From: Amborella trichopoda
Taxonomy: Eukaryota > Streptophyta > Magnoliopsida > Amborellales > Amborellaceae
Direction: 5' to 3'
Length of the DNA stretch: 64,000 nucleotides
Assembly: GCF_000471905.2 (NCBI RefSeq)
Contig: NW_006500065.1
Location: 5,257,585 to 5,321,584 of the forward strand
Shown here: positions 10,968-22,560 of the stretch, in pieces
Layout: every line of letters starts with the position of its first letter
Numbering within the stretch: position 1 is the stretch's first letter
Made by a program: the position numbers and the translations under genes
The notes under the pieces: generated by a model
Told to the model about the DNA's origin: nothing
The model's input: the letters and a program-made list of their open reading frames with translations, nothing else
Databases searched by the model: none

Positions 10968-12742
10968 TGTTGGGTTTATATGGCCTTTAAAGAGCTTGTA
11001 TGAGCATTTGATATAGTGGAGCATAAACTCAGTGGGAGTGTGGTTTGTTTGTGAACTATACTAGGTAAATGTTATTTGCTGATACTCGGACTAGGCTAGA
11101 CGAGCTAGGCCAGCCGAAGTTTGAAAAAACGCAAGATACCTGGGCATAAGGATTTACCGAGTGGGTTAGCTCTTGATGAGGTCAGAGTATGCCCAAATGA
11201 GAGTTAAGGGATTGTGTGACCCTGCCTGTGATGAATAACCTTTAGAGACAGGGCTAAAACCTCATCGTTATATCATCACACGACATGTACATATATAGCT
11301 GTTTTGAGATTCACCAATGAGGGTGAAGCATGTATATGTGCGAGAGATTACCCCTATACACCATAGAGTCATTGTTGCATCATGGTCTGGAAGACCATGA
11401 TTTTTGTCTCTAGGAGAGATCTTGAAATCCATAAAATGAGATTGCGTCCTTTAATCTATAGGCTGACTTTGGTGATAAAATCATGAGCCCCATGCAGTGG
11501 ACTGTGGGTCATGAGAACTGCTGGATCAGTTTGAGAAAGCTCGGCGTATCGTGATTCGCAGTTGAAGGTGGAGTGCTCCCATATACTGATAATTTTCTAG
11601 ACTAACGGATCCGATTCCCATCAATATTAGTTAATTTTATGTTATGTGATTTTTAGAATGTCTATTTGAATTTTTGTGAATCTTATGATATTTTATTTTT
11701 TTCATTTAGATTTATAAATTAAAATAAGTTAATTTTTCAATGTTTTAAATAAAATATGAGATTTAAAAATCATAAAAATGAAATAAAATATTTTTAAAAA
11801 ATATATGGGACCTCCATAAAATATGGAGCCCAAAATTTAAAAAGATGTGGATTAGGTAGGGCCCACACGTGGCCACAAAAAGGGGCACACCGCACCCATT
11901 CACGTAACATTCTTGGGAATAATGTTTATCTTTTTAATTGACTTATCTTTTTAGGTATAGCCAACTTATGATAAAGTTGAATATTTGAGATATTTACTAA
12001 ATTTTTGAATCAAGATTAGTTGATCTAATAATTAAGGATTGGATATATTAATATATAAGTCTTTTCTTATTTGATGGGAATAGATTTATGAAATAGAGGA
12101 TAAGGTTTTAGCTCATCTCTTTGAATGTTGATGGTGGATCAAAGAAATGAATGACTAAAATCTCTCATCCCACAAGTCTCTTTAGATCGACGGTTGAGAT
12201 TCCAACGAATTGGGGCAAAACCTATGATATAGAAAATCTATAAAGGAGGTTTCCCCTCATGAAATGAGATACATATTCTCTTCTCTCTCTTAAGACTTCT
12301 CTCTCCCTACCCCAAAATTTAGCTCTCTTTGGAAAGGGCTTTGGATTACCAAAGAGACGCATGCTCCAATTTTTATATCTCTCCAAGTTGCACGCATCAC
12401 CTATGTACTTTATGGGTGGCAAATGGGCTCTCCGCTCTCTTCATATTCATCTCCCATCTCTTTAAAATGAAGTTAAGAGACTCGGCGTGGGGTATTAAGC
12501 CGAGTAATTTTTGACAATTTTACCTTTTAAATATTTACTCATCTTCCCATAAAGCAATAAAGTCTAGTTTTGTTTCTTGAATAAAGAATTGTATTTGAGA
12601 TGTAGCAATTGCAAGCCAAATTTATTATTATTTTATTTATTTCAGGAGTGGGTCAATTATAATGGGACATTGTAAGTGATCTTGCTGGTGTAGGGGTAAA
12701 GAATTTTTTTTTTATATCTACATCGTGTTTATCATAAAGTCC
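10968..12742 (+). repeat. 3' LTR of copia element
   Basis: Direct repeat of 5389-7316. It has many substitutions and an internal deletion of about 95 bp (near 12480). The last few bases differ from the 5' LTR, so the right boundary is uncertain by about 10 bp. Confidence 0.82.
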
Positions 12743-12744
12743 TT

Positions 12745-13260
12745 TTAGTGCCCACATGAGATTGGGATCATGCCTTAAAGCAGATGTGTCATACCCATTC
12801 TGGTGTGCAACCACTTCGTACAATCTCTTTTTCAGTTTCAGATAGACAGGGGGGTGGCCATTGTTAAGAATGTACCAATCTCCAATTTTTTCGCATTCAA
12901 ATGTATGCCAGCCTCCAAATGTGCCTTTCTCTGAACCTTACTCCAAGAACACCTTCATCTCCAGAATTAGATTAAGCGAATTTCACAATTTGGTACACAC
13001 GGAGGTTCCTTTCTGTGAGATAACAAACTCATGCCCATTGTCCCCTTTGAAATTTGGAGCCATGACAAAGAAGATTGGCAAAAGATGCAATGAATCGTGC
13101 TCATCTTCAAGAAATATCATCCTCTAATCCATATATACATACATAGGGGAAGACTCGTGATAAGATTAACAGTCATGATTCATGTTCCATTTATCCATGA
13201 CGACTTTATACACTTCCCAACTGAAACCCCAAAAATCTCTCCCCACTAAGATGTACAAAT
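12745..13260 (-). pseudogene. Broken, unrecognised plant coding fragment
   Basis: Reading the minus strand from about 13250 to 12745 gives protein-like stretches in changing frames. First comes NLYILVGRDFWGFSWEVYK (about 13250-13180). A 45-codon piece follows, running from about 13124 to 12990 and including VMAPNFKGDNGHEFVISQKG. Last is a 60-codon piece (about 12930-12745) including GGWHTFECEKIGDWYILNN and YLKLKKRLYEVVAHQNGYD. Stops and a frameshift lie between the pieces. The composition looks like a real soluble protein and not chance, but I do not recognise the family. It abuts the copia 3' LTR and may be a gene remnant truncated by that insertion. Spliced exons with introns in between are an alternative. 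Confidence 0.4.
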
Positions 13261-14597
13261 TGTGAGATTCAGGCACCTAATTGTTGGAACATCAAGCAAG
13301 CTAGAGAGAGAGAATACACACAAAAAAAGGTTATGGACTACACTTCCAAAATATACTAAACAAAGAATCCCATTAATTAAATCTTTGGGACATATGAACT
13401 ATTCTAGTGTACTCTAAAATATAGCTAAGAAAATAAAAAGCCCCATTAATAGATACAACAAATGGATATTTTTAGGGAGATTCAGGCAGCTTGAATCTCC
13501 TCATGAACCTCCCACGACTCCTCTCAACTCAATGCCATGTGTCTGACATTGTCCTCAATCAATGGATGCAATAGTTTCCTGCAAAATGCATAGGTCAGTT
13601 TTAGAACTCTAACAACCTCGAAACCTTCAAGCTGTTGTTTTGTATGCAAAGTGAATAGGCACACTTGCACTCCATAAATATGCACCTTTAATATCCATAG
13701 CAATCGTTACTAAAATGAATTGCACTTTGTATTGGTTATACATCCATACCTACACAATTTAGAAGACGGCGATACAAGAAAACAATTTCCTAAACATAAC
13801 TCATTGCAAAGCATGTGGTAATGACATGGGAACTATAAGAATAGGGTTGAGGCTTCGGTAGTCAGGGGGGTAGATGCCTCAAGACGATGTCTTATGCTCC
13901 ATTCTACTGTTAACATCCTAGGTGACTACAAATGCATCAAATTACCAATGTGAAATAAAATTGCAAACAGCCACCAATATTACACTTTGCAACAAAATCG
14001 CAAAAAACCCATCAATTGGGTTTCCACTTTATTTTTCTATCATATAAAGGTTTTATAGGCTAAAAAGAAAACCTGAAACCCACTGATAAGTCATTGGTTA
14101 AGTATTGATTTATCGGAGTTGGGGTTCTTTAGCTCATTGGTTTGCAATTTTTTATTTTTATTTGTTAAAAATCCAACAACCCAAATCGTTATTGTAGGTT
14201 TAGGGGTTTCTTTAGGATCAAAAACTCAAAAACCCAAATCATATATTTGCATGTTTGGGGGACTTTGTAGTTCTTCTATTTTCCTTTTTTTTTTCTTGTT
14301 TTGGTGGGAGAGAGCAAGCACATGAAACAATGGGGACTCTTCTTTCCTTAAATCAATGGCATGTGATCAGGCCAAACTAAACTAATCCTGCAAATATATA
14401 AAGTTTAATTGAACAATCACAAGAATAATTATCTTGAAGGACCTTTCCTTGTAGAGAACTATGTAAATTGAGAGAGAAAGAGGAAATTTCAGAGCCAAAA
14501 AAATTAGAGGGACTTACTTGAAGCCTCAAATTTACATAACTAGAACTATGCAAAAAAAAAAAAGGGAAAGAAAAAAAAAAAAAGGCGAAAATAAATG
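13261..14597. other. Intergenic, no gene supported
   Basis: AT-rich sequence with short homopolymers, for example A runs at about 14551-14584. A minus-strand stretch near 13580-13510 looks like a possible terminal exon (acceptor-like TTTTGCAG, then about 18 codons to a stop), but nothing links it to other exons. Confidence 0.5.
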
Positions 14598-15034
14598 GGA
14601 TCAAGAGAGCCACTCACCGTTTGATATTAGATCTGACGTATCAAAGTATTTTATTTTTAGTTGTTTTTATACAAATTGTATAAATATGAAATTTGGTACC
14701 TGCCATCTTCTCATTGGGGCGCACCTATGAAAAATATTAAAAAAAATATTTCGATAAAATATAATGATCAAAATACTCCTTGAAGTTTTCAAAGGTATTT
14801 TGATCATTTTAGGTCATTGAAAATATTTTTTTTATATTTTTCGCTAGTGCGAGTTTAATAGAGGATTGGACGTCCAAAATTTGGTGTCAAAATAGTTTAT
14901 AGAAAAAAAAATTCAAAAATAAAATAGTGTAGAGACGTGACATTGTGACATTGTGATTAAGGTAATCTTAGCCGTCCATTCTGAATGGACGGTTGGATAA
15001 GAGGAAGTATAAGGGAAGCATTGAAAGCTTGCCC
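14598..15034 (-). mobile_element. Mutator-like MITE, copy 1 (truncated at its left end)
   Basis: Reverse complement of the family seen at 18696-19210 and 51735-52235. The right end at 15034 carries the GGGCAAGCTTTC terminus (on the minus strand). The left terminus with the second inverted repeat is missing, ending in A-rich sequence near 14590. It contains a perfect 21-bp palindrome at 14972-14992. Non-coding. Confidence 0.8.
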
Positions 15035-16093
15035 ATCCAAAAGAAATCTCAAATTTAGAGAGAAGAACTACTCTAAAGAGACAATCTACAAAGTACTTCT
15101 AAACTTCAAATAAATAAACCATAAATCAAAGATTTTATTTACTTGATCTTGAGCTTGAAGTTCCTAGGGCACGTAAAATCATGAAATATGCAACCCTTAT
15201 TTTAAGCCATCAGATCCCTATGCCCTAACCTTGAGCTTGTGGTGGGGAGTTCTTCTTCTCTTCAGGTCCTTGTAGATAAGAGAATGAGAGAGAGAGGGAG
15301 AGAGGAGATAGAGAGGGGAGGGGAAGAGAGACGAGAGAGAAGCTCAGAGCCAGGGAATTTGCAGAAATCGATGGAGAAGTAGAGGGACATTCGGCCCTCT
15401 TTGAAGATATGAATTTTGAAATTTGAAATGGTCCTTTTAAATTTCAAAAAGAAAATGACAAATTTAAGTTTAACATCCGCTATTGCATTTTAATTGATCT
15501 AATTGTTTATATTAAGTGAACACATAGTTGCATCATATTATAGTGCAATGATTGTATCGTAATATAATGCAACCAGATTTCTAAAAAATTGAGGAATGAT
15601 TTCATGCAGCAGTTGTAGCGTAGTATAATGTAACCATCTTCAAAACCCATGTTAGAGATATTTGTTTGGCATAAATTTTTGGATGTACACTCTTTTCATT
15701 CTAAAGAACAATCAGGAAAAAAAAAACTTTGAAAAAACGCCCTAGAAAGTGTTTTTCTAGCCCAATTGATAAAGGCTATCTATTTTAGTGAGATGGTTAG
15801 ATATAAGTCTCATAAAGATTTTTTTATTCTCAAAATTTTTACATAGCGTTATCATCATTAGATTAACAATGCTAAAAAGGGAAAAAGTTATTTTGAATTT
15901 GTTAAGGCCTAAATCTTGAAATTCACCCGCTGGACAATCGAGATTCATTGTTGGAGGGTACTAATTTTGAATAATTGATTATAAGGATGAAGAGAATGTG
16001 TGCAAAATTTGAAGTCTTAGAAATGCTAAAAACATGGTTTTCTCGATGCGTGGTTGAATTATACTATTATACAATAGTTGCATGAAATCATTC

Positions 16094-16128
<35 letters not shown>
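15035..16128. other. Intergenic, (GA)n and (TA)n tracts
   Basis: A GA-rich tract lies at about 15280-15345 and a (TA)n tract of about 30 bp at 16097-16128 runs straight into the assembly gap. Several degenerate TAATATAATGCAACC-like words recur at 15525-15640. No gene seen. Confidence 0.6.
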
Positions 16129-16685
16129 NNNNNNNNNNNNNNNNNNNNNNNNNNNNNNNNNNNNNNNNNNNNNNNNNNNNNNNNNNNNNNNNNNNNNNNN
16201 NNNNNNNNNNNNNNNNNNNNNNNNNNNNNNNNNNNNNNNNNNNNNNNNNNNNNNNNNNNNNNNNNNNNNNNNNNNNNNNNNNNNNNNNNNNNNNNNNNNN
16301 NNNNNNNNNNNNNNNNNNNNNNNNNNNNNNNNNNNNNNNNNNNNNNNNNNNNNNNNNNNNNNNNNNNNNNNNNNNNNNNNNNNNNNNNNNNNNNNNNNNN
16401 NNNNNNNNNNNNNNNNNNNNNNNNNNNNNNNNNNNNNNNNNNNNNNNNNNNNNNNNNNNNNNNNNNNNNNNNNNNNNNNNNNNNNNNNNNNNNNNNNNNN
16501 NNNNNNNNNNNNNNNNNNNNNNNNNNNNNNNNNNNNNNNNNNNNNNNNNNNNNNNNNNNNNNNNNNNNNNNNNNNNNNNNNNNNNNNNNNNNNNNNNNNN
16601 NNNNNNNNNNNNNNNNNNNNNNNNNNNNNNNNNNNNNNNNNNNNNNNNNNNNNNNNNNNNNNNNNNNNNNNNNNNNNNNNNNNNN
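16129..16685. other. Assembly gap (557 N)
   Basis: Unresolved bases. The gap starts at the end of a TA microsatellite, a common cause of assembly failure. Any open frame crossing it is artificial. Confidence 0.99.
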
Positions 16686-16689
16686 TTAG

Positions 16690-17420
16690 TGTTTCAAAAA
16701 GCGCTCAGGCTCTAAACAATCAATTAGAGCCTACTTTCAAATAATGCCAAGAAATGTTGTTTTAATATTGAAAATCATTGTGATAGCCTTAAAATATATT
16801 TTGATATTTAATTATAAAATTTAAAACTTAAAAAATAGTGTAGATCGACAGATCTATGAAAACTTGAAAATCTTTAAAATTGACGATTCAAAAATGTATT
16901 ACAAAATACACTATTTTTCAAAACTTGAAATCCATTTTTTTCTGATGTCGAGATGATAATTTGAGGATATTTGGACATCAAAACAACCTCTTCCTGGGAA
17001 ATTTTTGAGGTGGGCTTGAATTTGACTGTTTAGAGCCTGGGATCTATATAAACTTTTTCTATAAATAAAAGGGAAAAGTTCACATAGAGCGAGGCTCTAA
17101 ACCATCAAATTATAGTGTACTTAAAAAATTTTATTAGAAGAGGTTGTTTTGATGCCCAAATATCTCCAAATTGATCATTACAACATCAAGATGTATGGAC
17201 ATGAGAAAAAAATGGATTTCAAGTTTTGGAAATAGTGTATTTTGAAACGTATTTTTGATTCGTCAATTTTCAATATTTTCAAGTTTTTATAGATCTATCG
17301 ATCTACACTACTTTTGAAGATTTAAACTTTATAAATAAAGATGAAGATATATTTTAAGGCTATCACCGTGATTTTCAGTATTAAAACCACATTTCTCGAC
17401 ATTATCTTAAAGTAAGCTCT
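16690..17420. mobile_element. Head-to-head pair of related MITEs forming a long inverted repeat
   Basis: The left arm (about 16690-17062) is the inverted complement of the right arm (about 17074-17420), with only about 12 bp between them. Paired landmarks include the TAGTGTAGATCGAC-like word at about 16836 and its complement at about 17300, and GGCTCTAAAC-type ends on both sides. The same sequence family occurs singly at 50210-50615 and at 61765-63090. That favours two insertions in opposite orientation or a foldback derivative, both non-coding. A hAT-like end (TAGTGTTTCAAAAAGCGC) lies at 16687 beside the gap. Confidence 0.8.
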
Positions 17421-18686
17421 ATACAAACCGCACCCCAAATAAAATGATATACTACGCTTTGAGTGTAGGAAATGGGGCGTCCACTCGATCGAAATGGATG
17501 GTGACGATTTCAAAATGTGCCATCCTTTGTCAGAATGGAATTAGTCTCCCTCTGTCTTCCTATTCTTGCATCTCTCAGTTCAAACCAGCACAACATCCTC
17601 TCTCCCTCCCTCTCCTCAAAACCAGCAAGCTTCACAACTCACAAACCCTCGTGCCCTCTCTCTCTCTCTCTTCGTTCAAACCAGCACAACACCCTCTCTC
17701 TCTTCGTTCAAAAGCCTCCACAAACCCTCGTGCTCTCAATCTCAATTTTCGAGTAAAAACCAGGACGCCATAAGAAGTTCTACGATAACAGATACGCTTT
17801 CTCCCTCTCTCTCCTCCATTCTCATATTTTTAATTCATAAACCTTTAGCTCTTGTTTATTCTCTCTAATTGGCCAATTTTTCTATGGGTTTTAGCAATTT
17901 TCCTTTTCTGATATGTTGTGATATATTTGGTGTCGAGGGTACATTCTGATTTTTATACTTAGAATGTCAATAATTCTCTATTTTTGTTGATAGGATTCAT
18001 TTTGTGGGACAAAGAAATGAATTATATGGCCTTTTCCTTAAAATTGATAACAATGGCACAAGATTTTTTCGGAAGAGTGTGATGGGATTCTATGATGCAA
18101 GACACTAGTCACTTAGTTTAAGGGAATTGGTAAGGATGAGTTTAGGATTTCGGGATCCTTTAAATCATGTTTTCTTTTTTATGATCAAATCATTTACACC
18201 GTTTTAACCAAAGAAGACGATCACAGATGAGAGATGGAGATGTTTTTACTAGATTCCAATGTTGAAACCCAACATTTGCGCGTTCACAAATTATGATTCC
18301 AGATTAAGAATTTAAGAGTTGAGCTCTATGAATATAGGTTTCAGAGTCCAAGACCTATACTTCTTGCATTGTATCAAATATTAATCATACTTTTCTAGTT
18401 TTGAACCCATTGAATCACATAAGGTTTATCATGTTTTCACAATTACTCCAAACCAAATGAAAGCAGTAAACATTCTAAAATACTAATCCAAGCCAGCACA
18501 CTTGCCTATAAATTTACAGCAAAAGCTAAAGAAAATAAACATGAAAAAGTCTATGCCCTAGAATGCACCCCTTCTCCAATTCTTAGCAATGTAGTTAACC
18601 TGTAAAAATAGACCGGATTTTTCAAAATCTGAAACTTCAACAATCTCAACAAAAGGTGAACCTTATAAAAGTCACTTCAGAAAAAT
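17421..18686. other. Intergenic; CT-rich block with short repeats
   Basis: 17540-17820 is pyrimidine-rich, with TTCAAACCAGCACAACA and CACAAACCCTCGTGC each occurring two or more times. It could be the leader of an unannotated gene, but no coding continuation was found to 18686. Confidence 0.5.
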
Positions 18687-18695
18687 ATATTTTAA

Positions 18696-19210
18696 GGGCA
18701 AGCTTTCTATGCTTCTCCTATAGCATAGAAGTTCTATCCTCTCTTTTATCCAAGCGTCCATTTTGAATGGAGGGCAAAGATTGCCCCAATCACAATGTCA
18801 CGTCTCTACACTATTTTATTTTTAATGTTTTTTCTATAAATTATTTTGATACCAAATTTTGGACGTCCATTCCTCTATTAAACTCGCACTACTGAAAAAT
18901 ATATATAAAAAAATATTTTTAATAAATAAAATAAGCAAAATATCCTTGAAAGGTTTAAGGGGTATTTTGGTCATTGTATTTTATCAAAAAATTATTTTTA
19001 ATATTTTTTATAGGTTCGCCCCAATGAGAAGATGGCACATACCAAATTTCATATTCATACAATTTGTATAAAAAAAAACGAAAAAATAAAATACTTTGAT
19101 ACATCGGATCTAAGATCAAACGATGAGTGACTCTCTTGATCAAAATTGGACGGTTGGATGGTAGGGAGAGGATAGAACTTCTATGTAGAAAAAGCATAAC
19201 AACCTTTCCC
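18696..19210 (+). mobile_element. Mutator-like MITE, copy 2, with perfect 9-bp target duplication
   Basis: The element starts GGGCAAGC and ends CCTTTCCC. Terminal inverted repeats of about 45 bp share CATAGAAGTTCTATCCTCTC. It is flanked on both sides by ATATTTTAA (18687-18695 and 19211-19219). A 9-bp duplication with long terminal repeats is the hallmark of Mutator-like elements. At 515 bp and without a frame, it is non-autonomous. Confidence 0.9.
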
Positions 19211-19219
19211 ATATTTTAA

Positions 19220-19795
19220 CTATTCCATAAGCACAATTCATAGAGGAATCCATCCCATGAAAGATCTAGTAACATGAAAAAAAAAGGGCATAAAAACACT
19301 TGAATAACTTTAACAAAGGGTAACAAGCACAATAAACCCCAATCTGCCATCCATTCTTGTTCTACTTCGAGTCTCAACCAAAAAGCTTCAAATTTGTTCT
19401 AAAATACTCGTAATTCATCCCACTAGCAAAACCCTATCTAAATGTAGAAATATTTTATTATTTAAGTGGTTTTATGATCCAAACATTAGGTTTTTTGAGC
19501 CCCAAAACTCCAGTCCACCATTACTCATATTTTTCTTCAATATAATACTCAACCATTACACATTTGTGAAAATTTCTTGATGATTGGACTAACTATCAAA
19601 GCCCTAGAGTCATTGATTCAGTAGATGTAAAAATGATGAAAACCTCCATAAAAACAAAATAAATCTAAATGTTTGTAGATGTTAAACATGCCTGATTAGC
19701 AGTCGACAGATGGCCAAACGTCTATGAAAGTAGAGCTTTAGTTGACCGCTCTGGAAAAAGCGAGCTCTGGGTAGAGAGAGAGAGGATAAAGAGTA
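19220..19795. other. Intergenic, nothing recognised
   Basis: Unique-looking AT-rich sequence between the MITE and the hAT element. No coding or repeat signal seen. Confidence 0.5.
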
Positions 19796-21628
19796 TAGTT
19801 TCAAAAAGCAAGTGGCACCCAGGCGGCCATGGGGTCCAGGCCGCCCAACGCCTAAGCAGGCTCAGAACCTAGGTGGCCTAGTTGAAAGAAGAAGAAGAAA
19901 ATTATTTGATTTTGATAATCCATAAGACCATAATCCATAAGAATTTTGATAATCCATAAGACTATAATCCCAAGTGAAAAAAAGAAGAAGATGGAAGTCG
20001 AGAAGAGAATTTTGATAATCAATAAGGCCATAATCCATATTTTCATACAATATTAAAACAATAAAACTATACAAGCATACGCTGATAGTCTGATACACTG
20101 TAGATTGTACACAAAATTTAGATAGTAGAACTAAAAACTAGAAAGTAGAAATAAAAAAAAGAAAAAGAAAATATGCACAAATTTAAAAAATATATAGTCT
20201 AGGACTAGGACACACTAGTCAACACTCAACAGTCAACACTCAACACCAAGAGTCTTCAGTCATCATCATCATCAGAAGAAGAAATAGGGTAAGCCTCATC
20301 ATATGCATTAGATTGGAGACCATCATCATCAACGTCATCTCCCTCTTCAATATAACGCTCGTCCTTCTCTGTTTCTTCTGAATCTGCATCTACCTCCTCT
20401 TCTTCTACCTCATTTTTATTAATATGTTCAGATGATGCCTTAGGAGTCTTGGTTGCTCTACACTTTTCTATCTTTTTGTGCTTCCTTGAACTCAAATATT
20501 GTATAATCTCCTCTTTGGTAGCCTCAGGAACATTTTTACATGGGGCAACATCCCCTTTAATGCTGACAATGTGTTTTTAAACCGGTCAATGCCTCCATTA
20601 GTATCATTTCTACAATAATTACATTTAATACAATTTTTATCATTCGGATTCGGGATATAACCATACTTTCAAACCTGATCACCACTTCTAGAAGAACCTA
20701 GAGAAGATATTTCTACAAAACAATACTCATTTTCATCATTTTCTGGTTCTTTTAAATTAAAAAATTATCTAATCTCTTCCCAAATAACTTCAAAAACCTT
20801 TTCACAAGAAGCAATATTCCATTTAATACCAACAAAATATTTCTTCAATTGGTTAATACTCTCGTTGGAATCTCTTTGACAAAAATTACACCTTATACAA
20901 TTTTTATCGTTTGGTTTTGGGTTATAATCATACTTCCAACCCGGATCACTTCTTCTAGAAGCAGCAATATATCTATTCAAATGACAAGAATTTTGTTCCT
21001 ATTTTTGTTTTACAGAACTCATATATTGTTTAATCTCCTCTCTGATAGCTTCAGGAACATTTTTACAAAGGGCAACATCCCCCTTAATACCGATAAAAGA
21101 TGTTTATTAAATCGGTTTATGCCCCTTTTTTTATCTTTTTCAAAACAAAGTGCATCTAATGCAATTTTTGTCATTTGGATTCGGCTTATATCCATATTTC
21201 CAACCCAGATCTCCACTTCGACTAGATCTTGAAAAAGACATCTTAAAATAAAACAAGCAGTCTAAAAAAGAAAGTTTTACGTGATTGTTCGAAGCCCAAA
21301 CTCCCACTTCTCAGATGTTTTCAGGTGCTAAAATAATAAAAAATACATCGTAATAGGATTATAAAACTCCAAAACTAGATCTAATCTATCTGGTGATGTT
21401 TGGATCCGTTTTTCATAATTTTGAGAAACACGTCAATCCAATGAAAATCACAAAATTTAGTTTATTTATCTCTAAAATGGGTTTTTGTGGATTTAGGTTT
21501 CAAATGAACCTAAAACTCATCCTTAAAACTCTTTATGTTAAAAAAAAAATCAATAGAAAAAAAAAAAAAAAAAATTACCACCCTTAGATGGGGTGCAGGG
21601 CCTGGGCGGTCCGCTTTTTTGAACACTG
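19796..21628 (-). mobile_element. hAT-type element carrying a triple BED-finger relic
   Basis: The left end reads TAGTTTCAAAAAGC. The right end, reverse complemented, reads CAGTGTTCAAAAAAGC. Both are followed inward by GC-rich CCCAGGC sequence. This matches plant hAT termini. Flanks ATAAAGAG (left) and ATTGAGAG (right) are a possible degraded 8-bp duplication (6 of 8). The only coding relic is the minus-strand BED-finger region; the DUF659 and dimerisation domains of a full transposase are absent, so the element is not autonomous. Confidence 0.65.
20250..21241 (-). pseudogene. Three tandem BED zinc-finger modules plus acidic tail (hAT transposase N-terminus)
   Basis: From the ATG at 21241 downward, the minus strand encodes three repeats of one module: GWKYGYxPNPNDKNCIRC, a second Cys pair, a KxxxxGIK stretch and a VxEAIxEEI end. 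They lie at about 21241-21010, 20980-20765 and 20690-20540. After them comes an Asp/Glu/Ser-rich tail ending near 20256. Single BED fingers of this type start plant hAT transposases. Module 1 has stops (for example after CTLF) and lost its second Cys pair. Module 2 is intact over 71 codons with CIRCNFC. Module 3 has a frame change near 20560-20580. BED fingers bind DNA, but with the breaks no intact product is expected. The tandem triplication is unusual and suggests a DNA-binding array built within the element. Confidence 0.7.
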
Positions 21629-22560
21629 ATTGAGAGAAAAGGGCATAAATAATGGGAAGCGGGGCCAGACAGGGTTTTGGGCCATTCTAGATTGTTGTCC
21701 GATAACACGAACACCGGAGTACCAGACATGCTAGATCTACCTAATGTCCAATAGCAGAACTACCGGCTAGATAAATAACAAAAAATCTCTATGCCTGACA
21801 TTCAAAATATCAGACAGAGCGTCTGCTTTGCAAAAATGCCTCTTGTCCAGTGTTGTTATTGTCGGACCAGATGACAACTTAGATACACTTTGGGGGATGC
21901 TCCTTATAATTGAAGGAAAATGACATCACATGGTAATATACGGCTGTCCGTACCTAAACTTTTGACAAAATAGGGAGGTGAATAACTTCACTGTAAGTCC
22001 TCTTTTGGACGCTGCAATCTTTTCTCCCTTTTTTGGAACATGCATTGCAGGCAAAGCTGATACTTTGGGAAGGTTCTCTCAAACAAAGGTTCATCCTACT
22101 CTAAATTTCGGAAACTCAACGGCTTTAACATAATCATCATTTACATTTTTGTCCAACATGAAAGGACGTGCAAATTCATAATAATTAACCAAGAAACTAA
22201 AGGAAGGGAACATGAAATCCAAGAGGGATCTGTTCGCTAGATATAGACATGAATCCCGTCATTGGGAAGTTCAAAGCATAAATTAAAAAATAAATAAAAA
22301 ATATTTAGAAAAAAGAAAGAGCTACTTTCATTGGATTCTACTTAATAAATGGATGATAACAATAATTCAGATTTGGAATTTCAGTTGAAGGACTTATACA
22401 GCCAAACAATGGTTACTAAGCACAACGCAGTTGAGCTGCAGATAATAATAATCAAGGACTGAATATTCATAAAACAAGCTTGGAAAGATACAAACCAACA
22501 GCCCGAGGAGATCTTGCCATGCCACGACTCGCTAAGCTGAGATGAGTCAAGTCCATTGCA
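21629..22560. other. Downstream flank of PMP22, no further gene
   Basis: About 0.9 kb between the hAT end and the PMP22 stop codon. The part next to 22561 is the PMP22 3' UTR. No confident polyadenylation signal was singled out. Confidence 0.5.

Larger units (their letters stand above)
5389..12742 (+). mobile_element. Ty1/copia LTR retrotransposon, degenerate
   Basis: Two direct repeats, 5389-7316 and 10968-about 12742, both start TGTTGGGTTTATATGGCC. The 5' copy is followed at once by a tRNA-Met primer site (7318-7330), and the 3' copy is preceded by a polypurine tract (10958-10967). The internal 3.6 kb should carry gag-PR-IN-RT-RH, but only a C-terminal RNase H piece (10230-10462) is readable. 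The rest is AT-rich and full of stops. The LTRs differ by many substitutions, and the 3' LTR lacks about 95 bp present near 6960-7045 of the 5' LTR. This points to an old insertion. No clean target duplication was found. Confidence 0.88.

Noticed and set aside
12861-13127. Plus-strand 88-codon frame
   Set aside because: Antisense of the more protein-like minus-strand relic; no domain.
16078-16744. Long open frames across 16129-16685
   Set aside because: They consist of unknown bases in an assembly gap plus a TA repeat.
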